Below, piece by piece: positions 37,901 to 50,500 of a DNA stretch of 64,000 bases. The position numbers were made by a program, and so were the translations under genes. The notes beneath the pieces are model-generated. The model was given only the letters and a program-made list of their open reading frames with translations, searched no databases and was not told the DNA's origin. This DNA is from Callipepla californica brunnescens (taxonomy: Eukaryota > Chordata > Aves > Galliformes > Odontophoridae), in assembly GCA_023055505.1 (NCBI GenBank), contig JALIRH010000026.1, positions 8,199,591-8,263,590 on the forward strand, given 5' to 3'. Every line of letters begins with the position of its first letter. Position 1 is the stretch's first letter.

Positions 37901-38651
37901 TTACAGGAACCAGATAAGCTCCTTCTCTACCCAGTACAAAGCTGACAATACTATAAAGAGCTATGTGTCCTAGCTGATGAAAGATTGGGCCAAGATACAC
38001 ACAGAATTGTCCCCAAAGGCCCTGGAACAGGCACACAAAGCACTAAGACACTCAGCAACATGCTTTGTATTGACAGGCTTAGGGAAAGACATTGCAGGCC
38101 CCATAAAACAAAACCTCACCTTTTCTCCAGCTAAAACTATCAGTACACAAAATAAAGACAATGCTTATCTGACCAAGGGAAAGAGCCGCTAAGTTTGCCT
38201 GCACATCTTTAATCTTCTGTGTTCTAAAAACAGTTCTTCATACTTGGTACAATCCCTTACCAAAAACATTAAAAACAAGACACATCCAGCTTAGCAAACA
38301 ATATAAGCAAGAAATGGTCAGCTTGGTTCAAGTTCTTAAAACCAACACTCTCAGCTGTTCCTTCAATTTATGTTATTTTCCTTCACTAGCAATAGCTTAA
38401 AGATGCTATATGTTTAAATTGATCTTTGAACGCATACAATTTTGTACTCTGGACATATCTCTGAGAAGAAATAAATAGCAGCAGACTGTGCTGCAAGCAT
38501 TTCACAGTGACAAATTAAAGCCCCATTTCTCAATGTATATTTTCACATACATGCTTGACTTCGGACACATGACTAATGCTACTGACAAGTGTGTAATTCA
38601 CATGCTTTGCTGTAGTGCTATCCAAGAGTTGAGCAGACAATACAATGATAT
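34913..38651. other. Intergenic DNA, mostly unique
   Basis: No gene is recognised. A TATA/CCAAT promoter-like site lies at 35346-35460 (listed separately). Open frames of 109-119 codons on the plus strand (35446-35805, 36715-37044) show no known domain. Confidence 0.65.
35346..35460 (+). promoter_or_regulatory. TATA/CCAAT promoter-like site
   Basis: A textbook TATA box (TATAAAAGG, 35451-35459) lies about 100 bp downstream of a CCAAT motif (about 35346-35350, GCTGCCAATTG), in sequence with no recognised gene. It could be an LTR promoter remnant, a non-coding RNA promoter or chance. Confidence 0.25.
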
Positions 38652-39040
38652 CCATAGAACTACAGAATCACAACACATCCTGAGTTGGAAACTGTCAACA
38701 AGAATTATCAAATCCAACTCCTGGCACCACACAAAACCACCCCAAAACAACAAACTCCACATATGAGGGAGTTGCTCAGATGCTCTTTGAACACTGGCAG
38801 TTCAGGACCGTATTCTCTGCCCTGGGCAGCCTGTTACACACCCAACACCTCCTGGTGAAAACCCTTTTCCTAACCCCTAGCTGACCCTACCCTGACGTAG
38901 CTCCATGCCTTCTCCTCAGGTCCTGTCACTGTCACCAGACAGTAAAGACCAGTGCTGCCTTTCTGCTCACCTCTCGAGGAATTACGGGCCACCATGTGGT
39001 CTCCCCTCAGCCTCCTCTTGCCTGGACTGAACAAACCAAC
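38652..39040 (-). mobile_element. CR1 LINE 3' fragment, diverged
   Basis: Antisense CR1 blocks are visible: ACTACAGAATCACAACACAT, CTCTGCCCTGGGCAGCCTGT, CTCCTGGTGAAAACCCTTTT, CTCCTCAGGTCCTGTCACTG and CTCCTCTTGCCTGGACTGAA. It is a different CR1 subfamily from the 34.5-kb copy, judging by the GTTCAGGACCGTATTCTCTGC-type block (38801-38821). Confidence 0.8.
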
Positions 39041-41899
39041 TTACACTGGGAATAATTAATATGAATCAACACTGACTTCTGTAAGAATTAAACCCAGCAT
39101 ATTTCAGTGGGAAAGGGAAAAAAAGCAAAGTTACTAGCGCATCTACATTAAGGCCAATCACAAAGTAACAAGACGAGCAGCCTTCAAATGGTTCTTCATT
39201 CTTCCTTTGTGCCTTAACACCTGAATCGAAGACAATCCTAAAACTAGTGTAAGGTGATCTTGCTCGATCAGTATGAATGCTCCCTCTGCTGGCACCATTC
39301 CCTTCATTTCCTCACCTAAGAACTTGAAACACGGTTGAGAAATGAGTCAGTAAACTTGTTTTTTTCAAGCCCTGGAGTTTAGTGGCCAGAAATATGACAC
39401 ACACTTTTAAGCCACTTTTTAATTAAGATATCTGTGTTTGTGAACACTGTCTCCACTTCCCACTTAGTTCAAAGAGAAGTGTGAACGTTGGAGACAACTC
39501 TCACCATTTTTTTTTCCCCTCGGAGTTCCCAGTGACAGAAACAAACCAGATTAAAGGAAGGGCTAGGCTGAGCCCCAGCAAAATCATGACACTATTAAAT
39601 AAACTTGCTCATTAGGAGCACGCACTATTGCTTGACCCTACCAACATCATGGAGCAAAAGCTGACTGACAGACAAGTAGGGCTAGCTAGAGGCTGTGTTT
39701 TATGCAACAGACATTAGCAGAGTCACTCCTGAAAGGTAAAGCCTGTTTATAAAGATAAATGTCACCGTTAAGCAGTCTGAACACCGTAACCATCCAGGTA
39801 ATAAATGAACGTAGTGTCACCAAAACTAATGGTAGGAAATCAGCTAAATATCTGCTCGGTGCAGAAATCATTTTAGAAAGTTGTTACTTCAGTTTCAGGT
39901 ACTTGTTTCCACAGAAAGATGAGCAGGAATTGGATTTGTTGCGTTAATGGAGAAGTTACAGGTATGGGCAACGTGCTTACTCAGTGGCATCTGCAAAACG
40001 TGACATTATTTTCCCGCACTGGAAGTATTCAGTGGCTTTGCTGCTACATTTTGCCTCCTTCTGGTCACAGGTTTCTGGAACACATACAGAAAACCTACAG
40101 GCACAGAAGTTGGAAAACAAATAGTTTCTATGCATCATCATAGAATAGTGATATTTCTCTGATCATAGATCAAATATTAGGGGTGGACAGTACAGTCACA
40201 AAGCAATTCAATGGAAAACAATATAGGAGTGACTTCACATACCCACTGGACAGCCTTTCTGCTTAGCCATGAAGCTGATCTTTGCATAGCTACTGTATCT
40301 CTTCCTATCAGAGATTATTTATTACGATTTCTGAGTGCCTGGGCATTAAACCGTAATTCACAGTAGTCTGTATCTTTTCCACAGCCAGTCAAGGTGCAAA
40401 ATAATAGATGAGGAAAACACTGACCTGACAGAGCTGCTGTCAGGTATCACAGTCACCTGAAAAACAGGCAACACAAGGGGAGAGAGAAAAGCCTTGACAA
40501 ATCTGTAGAGCTTTTGAATTCATCTCTTCAAAATTTTAAATGCTAACGTTTGAAAATGAGAAATCAACGTGTTTACACAGCCCACTGGAGCCAGTGCCTT
40601 TGTGGCAGGGTAAATAGGAAGAGGCTCACTAAATCACTTTGAATATGCATGAGAACAGTGACAGCATTTAATGAAGGGAAAAGTCAGCAGAGAAAAACGC
40701 TGCTGAAAGAGCACAGAAAGAACACCTGTATTCTTGCTTCACGTTGAAGATCCTACTGCAAAAATATACAGTCCAGTTCAAACAGAAGCAGTGAAACTTC
40801 TGAAAACATCGCTGTATATGATGCCACTGTGTGACCTAAAGATTCTAAAGTGATGATGATGTCTTGGAAACTGTCCTTTGATGATAACGTACTAGCAGCT
40901 AACAAACACCGTTTCCAAAGTATTAATTGATAAATCAATAGCCAGGCTTCCTGAATTTCTACATCTTTCATATTCTCTCTGGAAAAGGATTGCTAAAGAA
41001 CAGAGTTTCTGGGGAATAAAACAGTTCTGATGAGATTAACAAGACAGGGACTTCAGTGAGACCACCACACAAGCACACGCTCAGTGTTCTGCACACACCA
41101 GCATGCCACTTAGGAGCAAGGAATTGCAGAGCACACCTTGACATCAGTTACGTACTCTTACAAATCATTCTTAGAGCTGGACATGGAAACTGATGGAAAG
41201 ACTTGAGAAAGCTGGAGGTGCAGTGTGCTTACCCACAGCTGCATGGTGTGCCAGCTGAAATATAATATGCACGCATAAAAATGGGACTTAAAACTCAACC
41301 ATTGGAAATCAGCAAGACACCAAACATTCTGTCTAGTGATTTTAGAAACCCACTGTATGGTAACTGTAAGATGCTGCCTGGGGTTTCCTAGCAGAGACTG
41401 AAGCAGTGGAGTGGGCTTACATGAAGACGTGTGCCTTAACAACAACTGCAGTCAGGCCTGCAGTGTTTTCCCAGAGAGGATGCGACAGAACTGTGTGCCA
41501 CTGTCATGAAGCTGCAGTAACAGCTTCAGGCCCTGCATGTCGCAGAGCAGGGTGGGCAAACCCCCCAGCTGTGGGTCTGCCAGATGTTCAAACACCTGCA
41601 GCAAACAGGGAACCCCACCAATCAATCCCAGGTGGGAACAAGATGATACGCAGGTAACTCATTCTTCAAAGAGATCTTTCCTTGAAGACACAGCCATCTA
41701 GTTTGTCCCTGTGAGATTCCTGCAAATACTAATTCACTTTGTGTTCAGGTATCCAAGGAGGTAGAGCTACTTTATGCTGGGTGCTGTGTGGTCTCTGCAG
41801 GGGTTGTCCCTACTCCTCTGGGTCTGCATTCAGTGTCTAGAACGACATAGAAAAGTGAAGTGAAACTATCCAGAGCCAGAAAGTAAGAAAACAAAAAAT

Positions 41900-41925
41900 C
41901 ACACACACACACATACATATATATG
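41900..41925. repeat. Microsatellite (CA)n-(TA)n
   Basis: An alternating ACACACACACACACATACATATATATG-like tract occupies this interval. It is an imperfect dinucleotide repeat. Confidence 0.85.
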
Positions 41926-44900
41926 GTCACTAAGATGGGCTCCACTGTCTCTGAACACTGAAAGTATGCAAAGATTCCATTAAGATGAACCTCAGAATGT
42001 AACAGTGTAGTACCTTCACCAACGCTCAGTCACTAGCTACAGTACAGCAGCAGTATAATTGGGATACAGGTCATAGATGCACTGGTGTATGAAGTCATCC
42101 AGAATCCAAGCCAGATCACTGGCCACTCTACTGTGAGTGATGGCTTTGCTGCAGTCAATAGTACAGCAGCTGACCATCTGGCCCGTGGGGGTTCATGCTC
42201 GCACAAATCTTCAGTCAACTAAGCACCAACATGAGAAGCTACACATGGGTTTGGGGACAGCCCATCGATAAGAACAAGAAGAGAAGTGATTTTTTTCCAT
42301 GCAAGTTTAACAGCTACGTTGTTCATAATTCCAAAAGCAACAGCACTCAGACCTACTATGCCCCTTTAGAGCAAGCTAGATAAACCAGAATCCCCATCCC
42401 TGTATGCAGAAGCAATGCTGAACAGCTGAGGAATACAACATATATTATGATTCTTGGTGTGTTTCCCTCTCATTACATTCCAGGAAAGTCATCTGAGTCA
42501 GCTGCAATGCTTGGAACACTAGTGATTGCAGTGCAGGGGCTGGTTGAGCACAAAGCCAAATGAGATGCTGGGGAATAGGGAACTGAAAAAAGCAGAACCA
42601 CCCCCCCAGCATTTAGAAGGAAATTAGAGAACTTCATTTAGTTTTCTGGTAATAATAACCCCACTGAGCAACACTGCTACGTATTTGTGACAGAGATCCT
42701 CCCAGTGTTTCCACAGCTCAAAAATCTCTTGATCTGACTATCCCTCATAGATGAGGAGCAGTAGGAGTGATAACGCTTCTGGAGAGCGGTCTTACTGAGA
42801 AGTTAAACCGTTCGTGGGATTATGCTGAACAGAAAGCCATACTCTCTGACCTCTCTACAGCTCACACAAGAGAAGGCAGCTGGAATACGACACCCCATCT
42901 AGCAAGGGCTCCCTGGGTAAGGCGATAACCTCAGGCAGGGCCGCTGCTGTCCAGTCTGTTTCCATCAAACTGAAAGACAGGTTATCCAAAGCCCAGTGTG
43001 AAGATATATGGAGACTGGCACCACTGAGCTTCCTACAACCTCAGCTTCTCTCAAGATCCTTGGCCATCTCCTTCACTCGGTGACCCAGGTGAGGTTTTAA
43101 GTACCAACTACAGAACTGCAAAGACAGCACTGCGCAGTAACCTAAGCATCGACTGTAGAAAGCAGCCTAGGTAGCCCAAAACTAAAGGTGCAAACTCTAT
43201 GCTCTGTTTACCCTTGTAGAAAGGCCATACTGTCATGTGTCCCTACACAGCACCATCGGAAACAGAAATTTCATAGGTAAGTTCGTTTCATACCTATTAG
43301 TAATGCTGCTGCAAATTTGTCAGGAAGACATCAGTGCCTGGACAGATCCACAGACAGGCACTAATTTACTAACTCTTGCAGAATGCAGCAGCATCTAACG
43401 CATTTAACTAACTGAAGTTCCCTGATCATCTTGGCAGCTTGTCAGAGGGATAGAAGAGCTGCCTGCCTCCACTTACTGAGGACCTGTCCTGCAGCACTTC
43501 CAACTGAGCTCTGTATGAGAATGTATGAGTTCTAGCATGAAATGTTTCGTGCAAGGCATGCCCTTTGAGACACAAACAAAACACAAGCTCCGGTCATTTG
43601 CAGGTTCTATTGCCAGAAGGGAATGTGTCAGTCACCCACACAGATCGCCTACCATCTATGTCAGAGAAACCTGTTAGCTAATTTCTGCAGCCAGCTGACA
43701 AGGCCAGAGTCAGCCTCCAACACTCCCAGGTGATTCACCCTCACCATGTTCCTAGATACTGGCACTGACACTATCTCTGCTATTTGCCAGCCAGGACAGC
43801 AATTCCCTGCATCACACTGCATCCAAGCCAAAAGCTGATCAGGAGCTCACCCTGAACGTCACAGAGAGATACATTCCCCCAGACACAAAGTAACAGAGGA
43901 TGTAGATGCTTACTACGTGACATGGAAAGGAAATACTTCATAGGCATAGTCTTAAGGAACCTTTCAGAGTCTGTAAAGCAAAAATTCAGAAGCCCAGTCT
44001 CACAAATATTTATCTACACACGTGTTATCTCAGATTCCCTATGGTCCAATGGCTTTGAGACTGCTTATAATAAAGGATCTTAGTACATAAGAACTGAAAT
44101 TAACTCCACAGTTGCCAAATTAGCTGTTTAGTCAGCTCATTAAGTGACATCCTTAGGAAAAGCTGTGGTCCTGCACCTGACCACTCTCTTGCTAGAGCAG
44201 CAGGAAAAGAGAGCTCTTCCGGAGGTGTGGGATGATGCCAGAATGAGACACAAACCTACATCTGCCCAACTTTCTGTAACTTTATTGCTCTTGTGAGCAA
44301 GCAGCTGTATTCAATCACCGTATTTGCTACAAGCCAAGTCATGCTGGGCTGATGCTCCCTTTGGGTTTCAGTGGTTTTTCTATGATAGAATGATCCGCTT
44401 GCAAAATTCATCAGAAAAGCTATCTCTGGAGAAGGGGGAGCTCAGGCACTCAGTATGCCAGCCACAAGCCATGGCAGCAGGCACTCAGGAGTCATTTCCT
44501 TCAATTGAAAGCACATTTACCATCTTGTACTGATTTGCAACTTGCAACACACCTTGCATATTATGTGACGCCTCTGATTCCCTCAGGCTGTAAGTACAGT
44601 TTAATCAGTCGTTTGCTGAAATGGATTAATCAAGGAGGAGGTGAAATGGGTAATCATGTCCTGCACAGCTGGGTAGGCATAAAGAAGGGAACTCTCCCCA
44701 CAGGACACCACTAACTCTGCAATGCAAGATTCCTGCCAATATCAGCTGCTCCCTTAGTTTCTATCAATATTTGACAGCTCACTAAGAGTTAGGAAGGAGA
44801 ATAAGATTTGGTTAAGAAAGAAGAGAAAAAACCCACCTCACTCTTCCCAGATCTCCTATGCTATGCTATAGCTAACAGCAGGGGAGACCAAGTTCTATGC

Positions 44901-45699
44901 ATGGTTACTAGCAATAAATTTTTGCAGCTTTAAAGTTGATTCTTTAAAGACATATATATTTGCACTGCAATAAATGACTTGGAAATACTTGCAGACTTAC
45001 AACATGAAGCAGAATAATCTTCAGCGAAGGTACAGATTTAAGGTACCCTACACAGCTTGGAGGAAAAACAGATGACCTCTCCTCCCAAAACAGGAAAAGA
45101 GTGCCAGGCCAGAATTACCACCCCAGGTCCTACACAACAAAGGTACATTGGCCATAGTCAAGAAAGAACATCATGATACCATAGCTAGCAGTGCTTGCAA
45201 GAGCTGCTATGGTGTTTGTGTACAGTACATTAATGTGACATTAAAGTATACGTATGCTGAATACTGTCACAGGCAGCATTTTGTCCCCAGCAAACAAAAC
45301 AGGCAGAACAAGGATGAGAGCTGAAAGACCAAGAACTCAGGAGTTAAGCTCCATTTAAAAGACACTGTATTGAAGATAAGGCAGCAATCCCACATAACAA
45401 CCCAAGAGGGTCCAAACCACCACAGCATGTTTCTTTACTGGACTCCTAATCCATATGTCTGCTGATAATATCCATTACACACATACATGTTTTCAAACTG
45501 AATTTCTCCAGTATTCTGAAAGGTTACCCACTCCATAAATATCTGATGTTTCTATCTATCAAAACCTAATCAACACAGTTTCTCCCCACTAAAATCAGAC
45601 CTAAAATAAGCTACCAACCAGAAACTTCATATTGCTTTCCGCAGCTATTTCGGTCTTCGCAAGAGAGAAAACTAGTAAGACCCATAGGCCTTCTCCTTG

Positions 45700-46480
45700 C
45701 CTTTCAGAACTTTGTACACTTGCCAAAACCACAACAATACTCTCTTGATAATCCCAATAAGTAACACCTCACAGCCCACCCTGAGTTCCCCTGGCTGGTG
45801 GGAGCACAGGAACACCCTACAGCCTCAGCTACTTGTATCCATCTCCAGTACAACTGTAGCATTACCCTTTCTTGCTTCACAAAGCAAGAACCACAAACCA
45901 AACTCAGCATACCAGACAATTTCATTTTCTTTAAGAATTGAGGTCTCCCCCAAAAGTTGTACTTCATCCCCACCAGGCAGCAAAAATGCAAGGAGTTCCA
46001 GGTAGGGCAACACCCTATCTCTGGGGCATTCCCTTCACACCAGTCTCTACATGCTCCCCACCCTTCAGATTCAGGTCCCACAATCTTTTTATCCACTTAC
46101 CATTACTCAAGCAAGGACCCAACATCTTGCTTGGCCTACAGATCCTCTGACTCTCCTGCTGTACTTCAGGGTAAACAGCCTTCTCGTACTATCTCCCAAT
46201 GCTTTTTCATCACCCCTGTGAGGGGCTCTTATCCACTCTTACACCCACACCTCTGCTACAATTCACTACATCAATCTTCATTAAACTCTCACTTTCTAAT
46301 GGAATACAACCACTACCCAACTCCCATCCAATCTTTAGACCAACCTTCCTTTTCTCCCAAGGGAAACAAACACACTTACCTCTTCTTCCATTTACACACA
46401 TCACTCCATACACTTTCATCCTCTTACTGATGATAGCTTTGAGTTGCAAAGCAGAGCAGCTTTAAATGCAGCTTCAGAAA
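45700..46480. other. G-poor, C/A/T-rich strand-asymmetric segment
   Basis: The plus strand is nearly devoid of G in parts; in 46261-46320 I count 2 G and 18 C in 60 bases. Low G removes many stops in some frames, which explains overlapping open frames of 88-157 codons on both strands here. No protein homology is recognised. The origin could be a degraded repeat or an anciently biased sequence. Confidence 0.6.
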
Positions 46481-47448
46481 GACCCCTCCCCTTAGCCCAT
46501 AAGACATTGCAGAAACACAAGCAAGCCACAACTGTGTCCACTTATCAGAGGATTAGCTCACCATGTTTCATTCATTAGCCTTAATTACATGGCAGAAACC
46601 TCTTACCCACCTGGTGAAGCCTTAAGCTGTCTTTTCTCTTTTCTAGCAGAACCTCTGCTGCCTCCTTAGCTTAATTTACAGCACCTGCACACCTAGGGTT
46701 TCAGGAGGTGGGAGCCTCTTTTCTCACCGTGTCCCTGGCAAGATCCAACTTGATGAAACTGCTAGTTAGAAACCAGATTTAGAGAAAACCTTCTCAGATT
46801 TTTTTTGTTTAAGTGTGTATTTTCCTGTTAAGGAGCTGTTGTTCTTTTTCATCTGTGTTACAGTGCTTTGGAAAGTGTGCCAATCGCCTGAGTTTTGAAA
46901 ATCAAAGTGAACCATCTTAATAATGGTGTAATGTCTTTGCATGAGGAATTCATTTTCCTGCGAAGATGTAGAGCACTCAGGGAAATAAGTATTTAAGACC
47001 AGCCAGCAGACTTTTCTCTTTAGTATCAAAATAAAGCTCTGTGATTTCCTTCCTGTCTACATTTGTTCTGCTAAGCACGCTGCATTCTCTGACAAGAACG
47101 CAGAAGAACAAATTTTTCCTTATAAATAATCCAATTACATTTCCAGATGTTATTTCTTTATTTTTATTAATATTAAACATAGGGCCTTCTAAGGAAATAA
47201 GCCACAGGACTGAAAGATCCAAACAATTTATTCAAGCAAAACCCACAGAAGAAGTTAAATAAATAAAAAAAAGTTAAAATTAAAAATTACATTAAAAGTT
47301 AAATAAGTATGAAAGGTCTTCTGGTACTGGATACTTTGCAGTAGTCGTGAAGTGGATGATCAGTACAGACCGTCAGCAAGCAGCAATGTGCCTCTAGATG
47401 TGCTTGGATGAGTATGGAAGAAGACTGTGCCAGTAGAGGGAGACTTAA

Positions 47449-47500
47449 ACTACAGAACAGTTTGGGCTGGAAGAGAATTTAGAGACCATCACTCCCATGG
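47449..47500 (-). mobile_element. CR1 3'-end fragment (short)
   Basis: CTACAGAACAGTTTGGGCTG followed by GAAGAGAATTTAGAGACCAT resembles the reverse complement of a CR1 terminus (TAGAATGGTTTGGGTTGGAAGG). It is about 50 bp and diverged. Confidence 0.45.
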
Positions 47501-47501
47501 A

Positions 47502-50500
47502 CAGACAGTCTCTCTACTAGCCAAAACATCAGCTGAGAGTCAGGCCTGAGAAGTGGGTGAGCACTTTTTCTCCTCCTGAGAAGCAGGAGAGAAAAAGTGC
47601 TGCTAAAGACAGGTGAGAGAAGGAGGTATAGAAAGCTCTGCCACAAGCTGAATGACAGGGAAACTAGGGTGAATATCAGAAAGATCTCCCAGCAGAGAAG
47701 TATATAAGCATGTCATGACAGTAAACTCCTAACAAAGAATACTTCACATTAGCCAAAACTGGAGCTACACTGGATTTACATTCACTGCAGTTAGTTGGTA
47801 GGACTTCTCTGATGGTTTTGCTTAGAACTTTGGTGTAGCTCCTAGCTTTCTTACTCAGTATTTGTCCTTTAAAGAGCTGGCAGACATCAAGATGTGATGG
47901 TCACATTGGGAGATATTTGGATGCAACTTGACAAAGCGTCAGCCGCATGAATTCCCCTTTCCTTCTCAGCTGAGGCTGCACAGCCAGGGAACAGGAGGGA
48001 AGCCTGCCCACCAGGCTCTGCTCAAAGCACCCATAACCTAATGGAGCCTAGGGTTTTCCAGGAGGATGAGTAGTAACTCGGTGCACGGGGTCAGAATCAG
48101 CACATAAGATCTTCCCTTAGTTTAAAACTCATTAACCAAAGCTATCTGTCTCATTAATTGATAGCCCAGTAACTCTCCTTAAGAAGAGACATGAGAGGAG
48201 AAACAGGAGTCTCTTCTGAATCACAAAAGGAACAACTTACTGAACAGCCTCACCTCTGATGCTTCCTGGGTGGACTTCATCTCTTCTCCTTCCTGAAGCC
48301 AAGCTGACTCGGGCCTGCAGAGCCAGCCCCACGCAGGTGCCAAGTGCATTCAATTTGCAGAACTCAGCAGCTATGCCCATGCACAAGAGCTGAGGAAAAT
48401 GCAGGTGCTCAGTGTCTGTGCTCTGACTGCCACAGTCTTTTCCACTGGCCTATGATAAACATGTCCTTAATTGCTTGGCTTGCTCATGCCTTTCTGATGT
48501 TACATAAGTGGATTTAGAGAAAGAGCACTGCCACGAGCAAGTTTCTAATTAGGAAAAGAAATAAAGAGAATTATGGAATTAAGGCAGTACCTCAGCATGA
48601 ACGACCCAAATCCCTTCCTTGTGCTGTGCTCCACTGCAGGCTATTAGAAAACATCCTTTTAATTTTTAATTTTTTTTTAATTTTTAAGTTACTTTATCAC
48701 AGACAAATTCCATTGCAGTCTGGTTAACCACGCTGCTGGTTCCACCTAGCTTGAGAGTTATAAGGGCAGAGAACAATGATTTATGAACAGCTCTTTATGA
48801 ACATTGCTCTGCCATACAGCTGGACCCGCCCTCGTACAAACGCTGCTGAGCTATGGCGTGTACATAAATGTTTCCTGATTTGCTCTGGCAACTTTCTGTT
48901 CAGCCAAACACACAGATTGCCATAAACAGTCATATCTGCTCACTGCTACTTACCTACTACCACGCTGGCTAATAGATGTCTAAATAACAGTGGCTTTTCC
49001 TGCAGAAGTGTCAAGCATCCATAGGTCTCCATGGCCTGACCTCAAGAGGAGAAAAGAGCACGCCACACTTTTCACAAATGAGGCTGTATTTACATAAATA
49101 CTCAGCTGCAAATTTAAGAGCCTACTTTTTAAAACACTGGCTTGTGAAACTAGCAATCTGTGGTTCGCAAAAGAGCAATCTGAAATTTGATGAGGAAGTA
49201 TTAAGGTTTCCACTCAACGATTCTGCTACTTACCACCAAGTGTTACTGATAGTGTTTGAATCCCCAAAGCTGTGGCTGTTTCCTTGTCTGGTTAAAGAAG
49301 CTGAGCAGATATCCTAGTGCTGCTGGTCGGAAATCTGACCAGGAAACTGATGTATGTATGATCAAGAAGCTAGACTTACCCTTTACATATGCAGGCACTA
49401 CCTCACCAGAACGCATTTGTTATATGGTATAAAATCAGTGTCAGATGGAAACTGTGCTCTGGTGATGATGGGTTCGAAGGGATGCTAGCTCTTTTTCTTT
49501 CACATAACTGAACATGAGTCTGTTTTCTGCCGGGTACAGCTTGCAGTAAGACTACAAGATGAAGCGCTCTGAGAAGAAGAGCTCTGTGAGGTTTTCCTGC
49601 CTCCTAAGGCAGCCTGCCAGTTGCAGCACGCAGATGATGAAGCCACCCACTGCAGGGAAACACCGTGCTCCTGGCAGATTGCGGTCAGGACTAATCTTTG
49701 GCAGTCACTGGCATGCAGGAACCTGAGCCATATGACAAGGAATCCAGTAAAGCTCATTAATACAATACCCTGCACAGGGCAATTAGCTGAAGTAGTTGGA
49801 ACTCTCACAGCCAACCACAAGTACAAAAACAACAAGTTCAGAAGCACATTTAATGGAACAACTAATCGTTATTTTGGGGAAAATAGCTCCAACTTTGGGA
49901 AGATAGCCACAATTCGCTCTGCAGAAGAGTCACTATGTAACCACATTTCCCCAAGATCTGTTCCACTCCTTTCACTTCTCTGAGTGTGGCAAGTTAGGAA
50001 GGCAGGAAGTAATTTTTATTCTCCAAGTCACAGCCATAAGAAAGATTTAAACCTGGCTGGGGTAATGATGTCCTCTAGTAGTAGACAGGCACAGGGAAAT
50101 GCTGCACCTGTAACATCACTGGATCAAAATATTTTGCTGCTATTGTCTGTTACCTTACACTATTTCGTACCTTGAGATAAAACTTCTGTTTCTCTTAGGT
50201 GCAGAAGAGGGCTCGAGTTACTCTGATGCTGATGTTCCTGGCACCTCACACCACTTGGTGTGTGTATGCACCTTGGATGTAGGGGATGTCCTTTCTTTCC
50301 ATAGGCCAGCCTACAAACAGAGACCCAGAATAATTAAGACAGTGTTCATTTTTATTGTACTCAGCATGGAAACCAGAAAATGTAAAACAGCAAAACATCA
50401 AATTCCTATGGAAGTCAATCAGGTGAGTAACATTGCTTTTTATCACTGTACGACTTCTTCACATGCAAACTTCCGTTGGTATGTCTCAAATTAATGCTAC

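Larger units (their letters stand above)
39041..47448. other. Intergenic DNA
   Basis: This is 8.4 kb of mostly AT-rich unique sequence without a recognised gene. It contains a short (CA)n/(TA)n tract at about 41900-41925 and the G-poor segment at 45700-46480. No transposase-like or other long open frame is present, so the mammalian TIGD2 gene has no counterpart here. Confidence 0.65.

Noticed and set aside
45957..46430. 157-codon plus-strand frame and 130-codon minus-strand frame in the same area
   Set aside because: G depletion on the plus strand lowers stop frequency, which explains long frames on both strands. No homology is recognised.
49435..49500. GGTTCGAAG resembling a tRNA B box
   Set aside because: The last conserved bases of the B box are missing, there is no A box at the right distance and no cloverleaf can be drawn.
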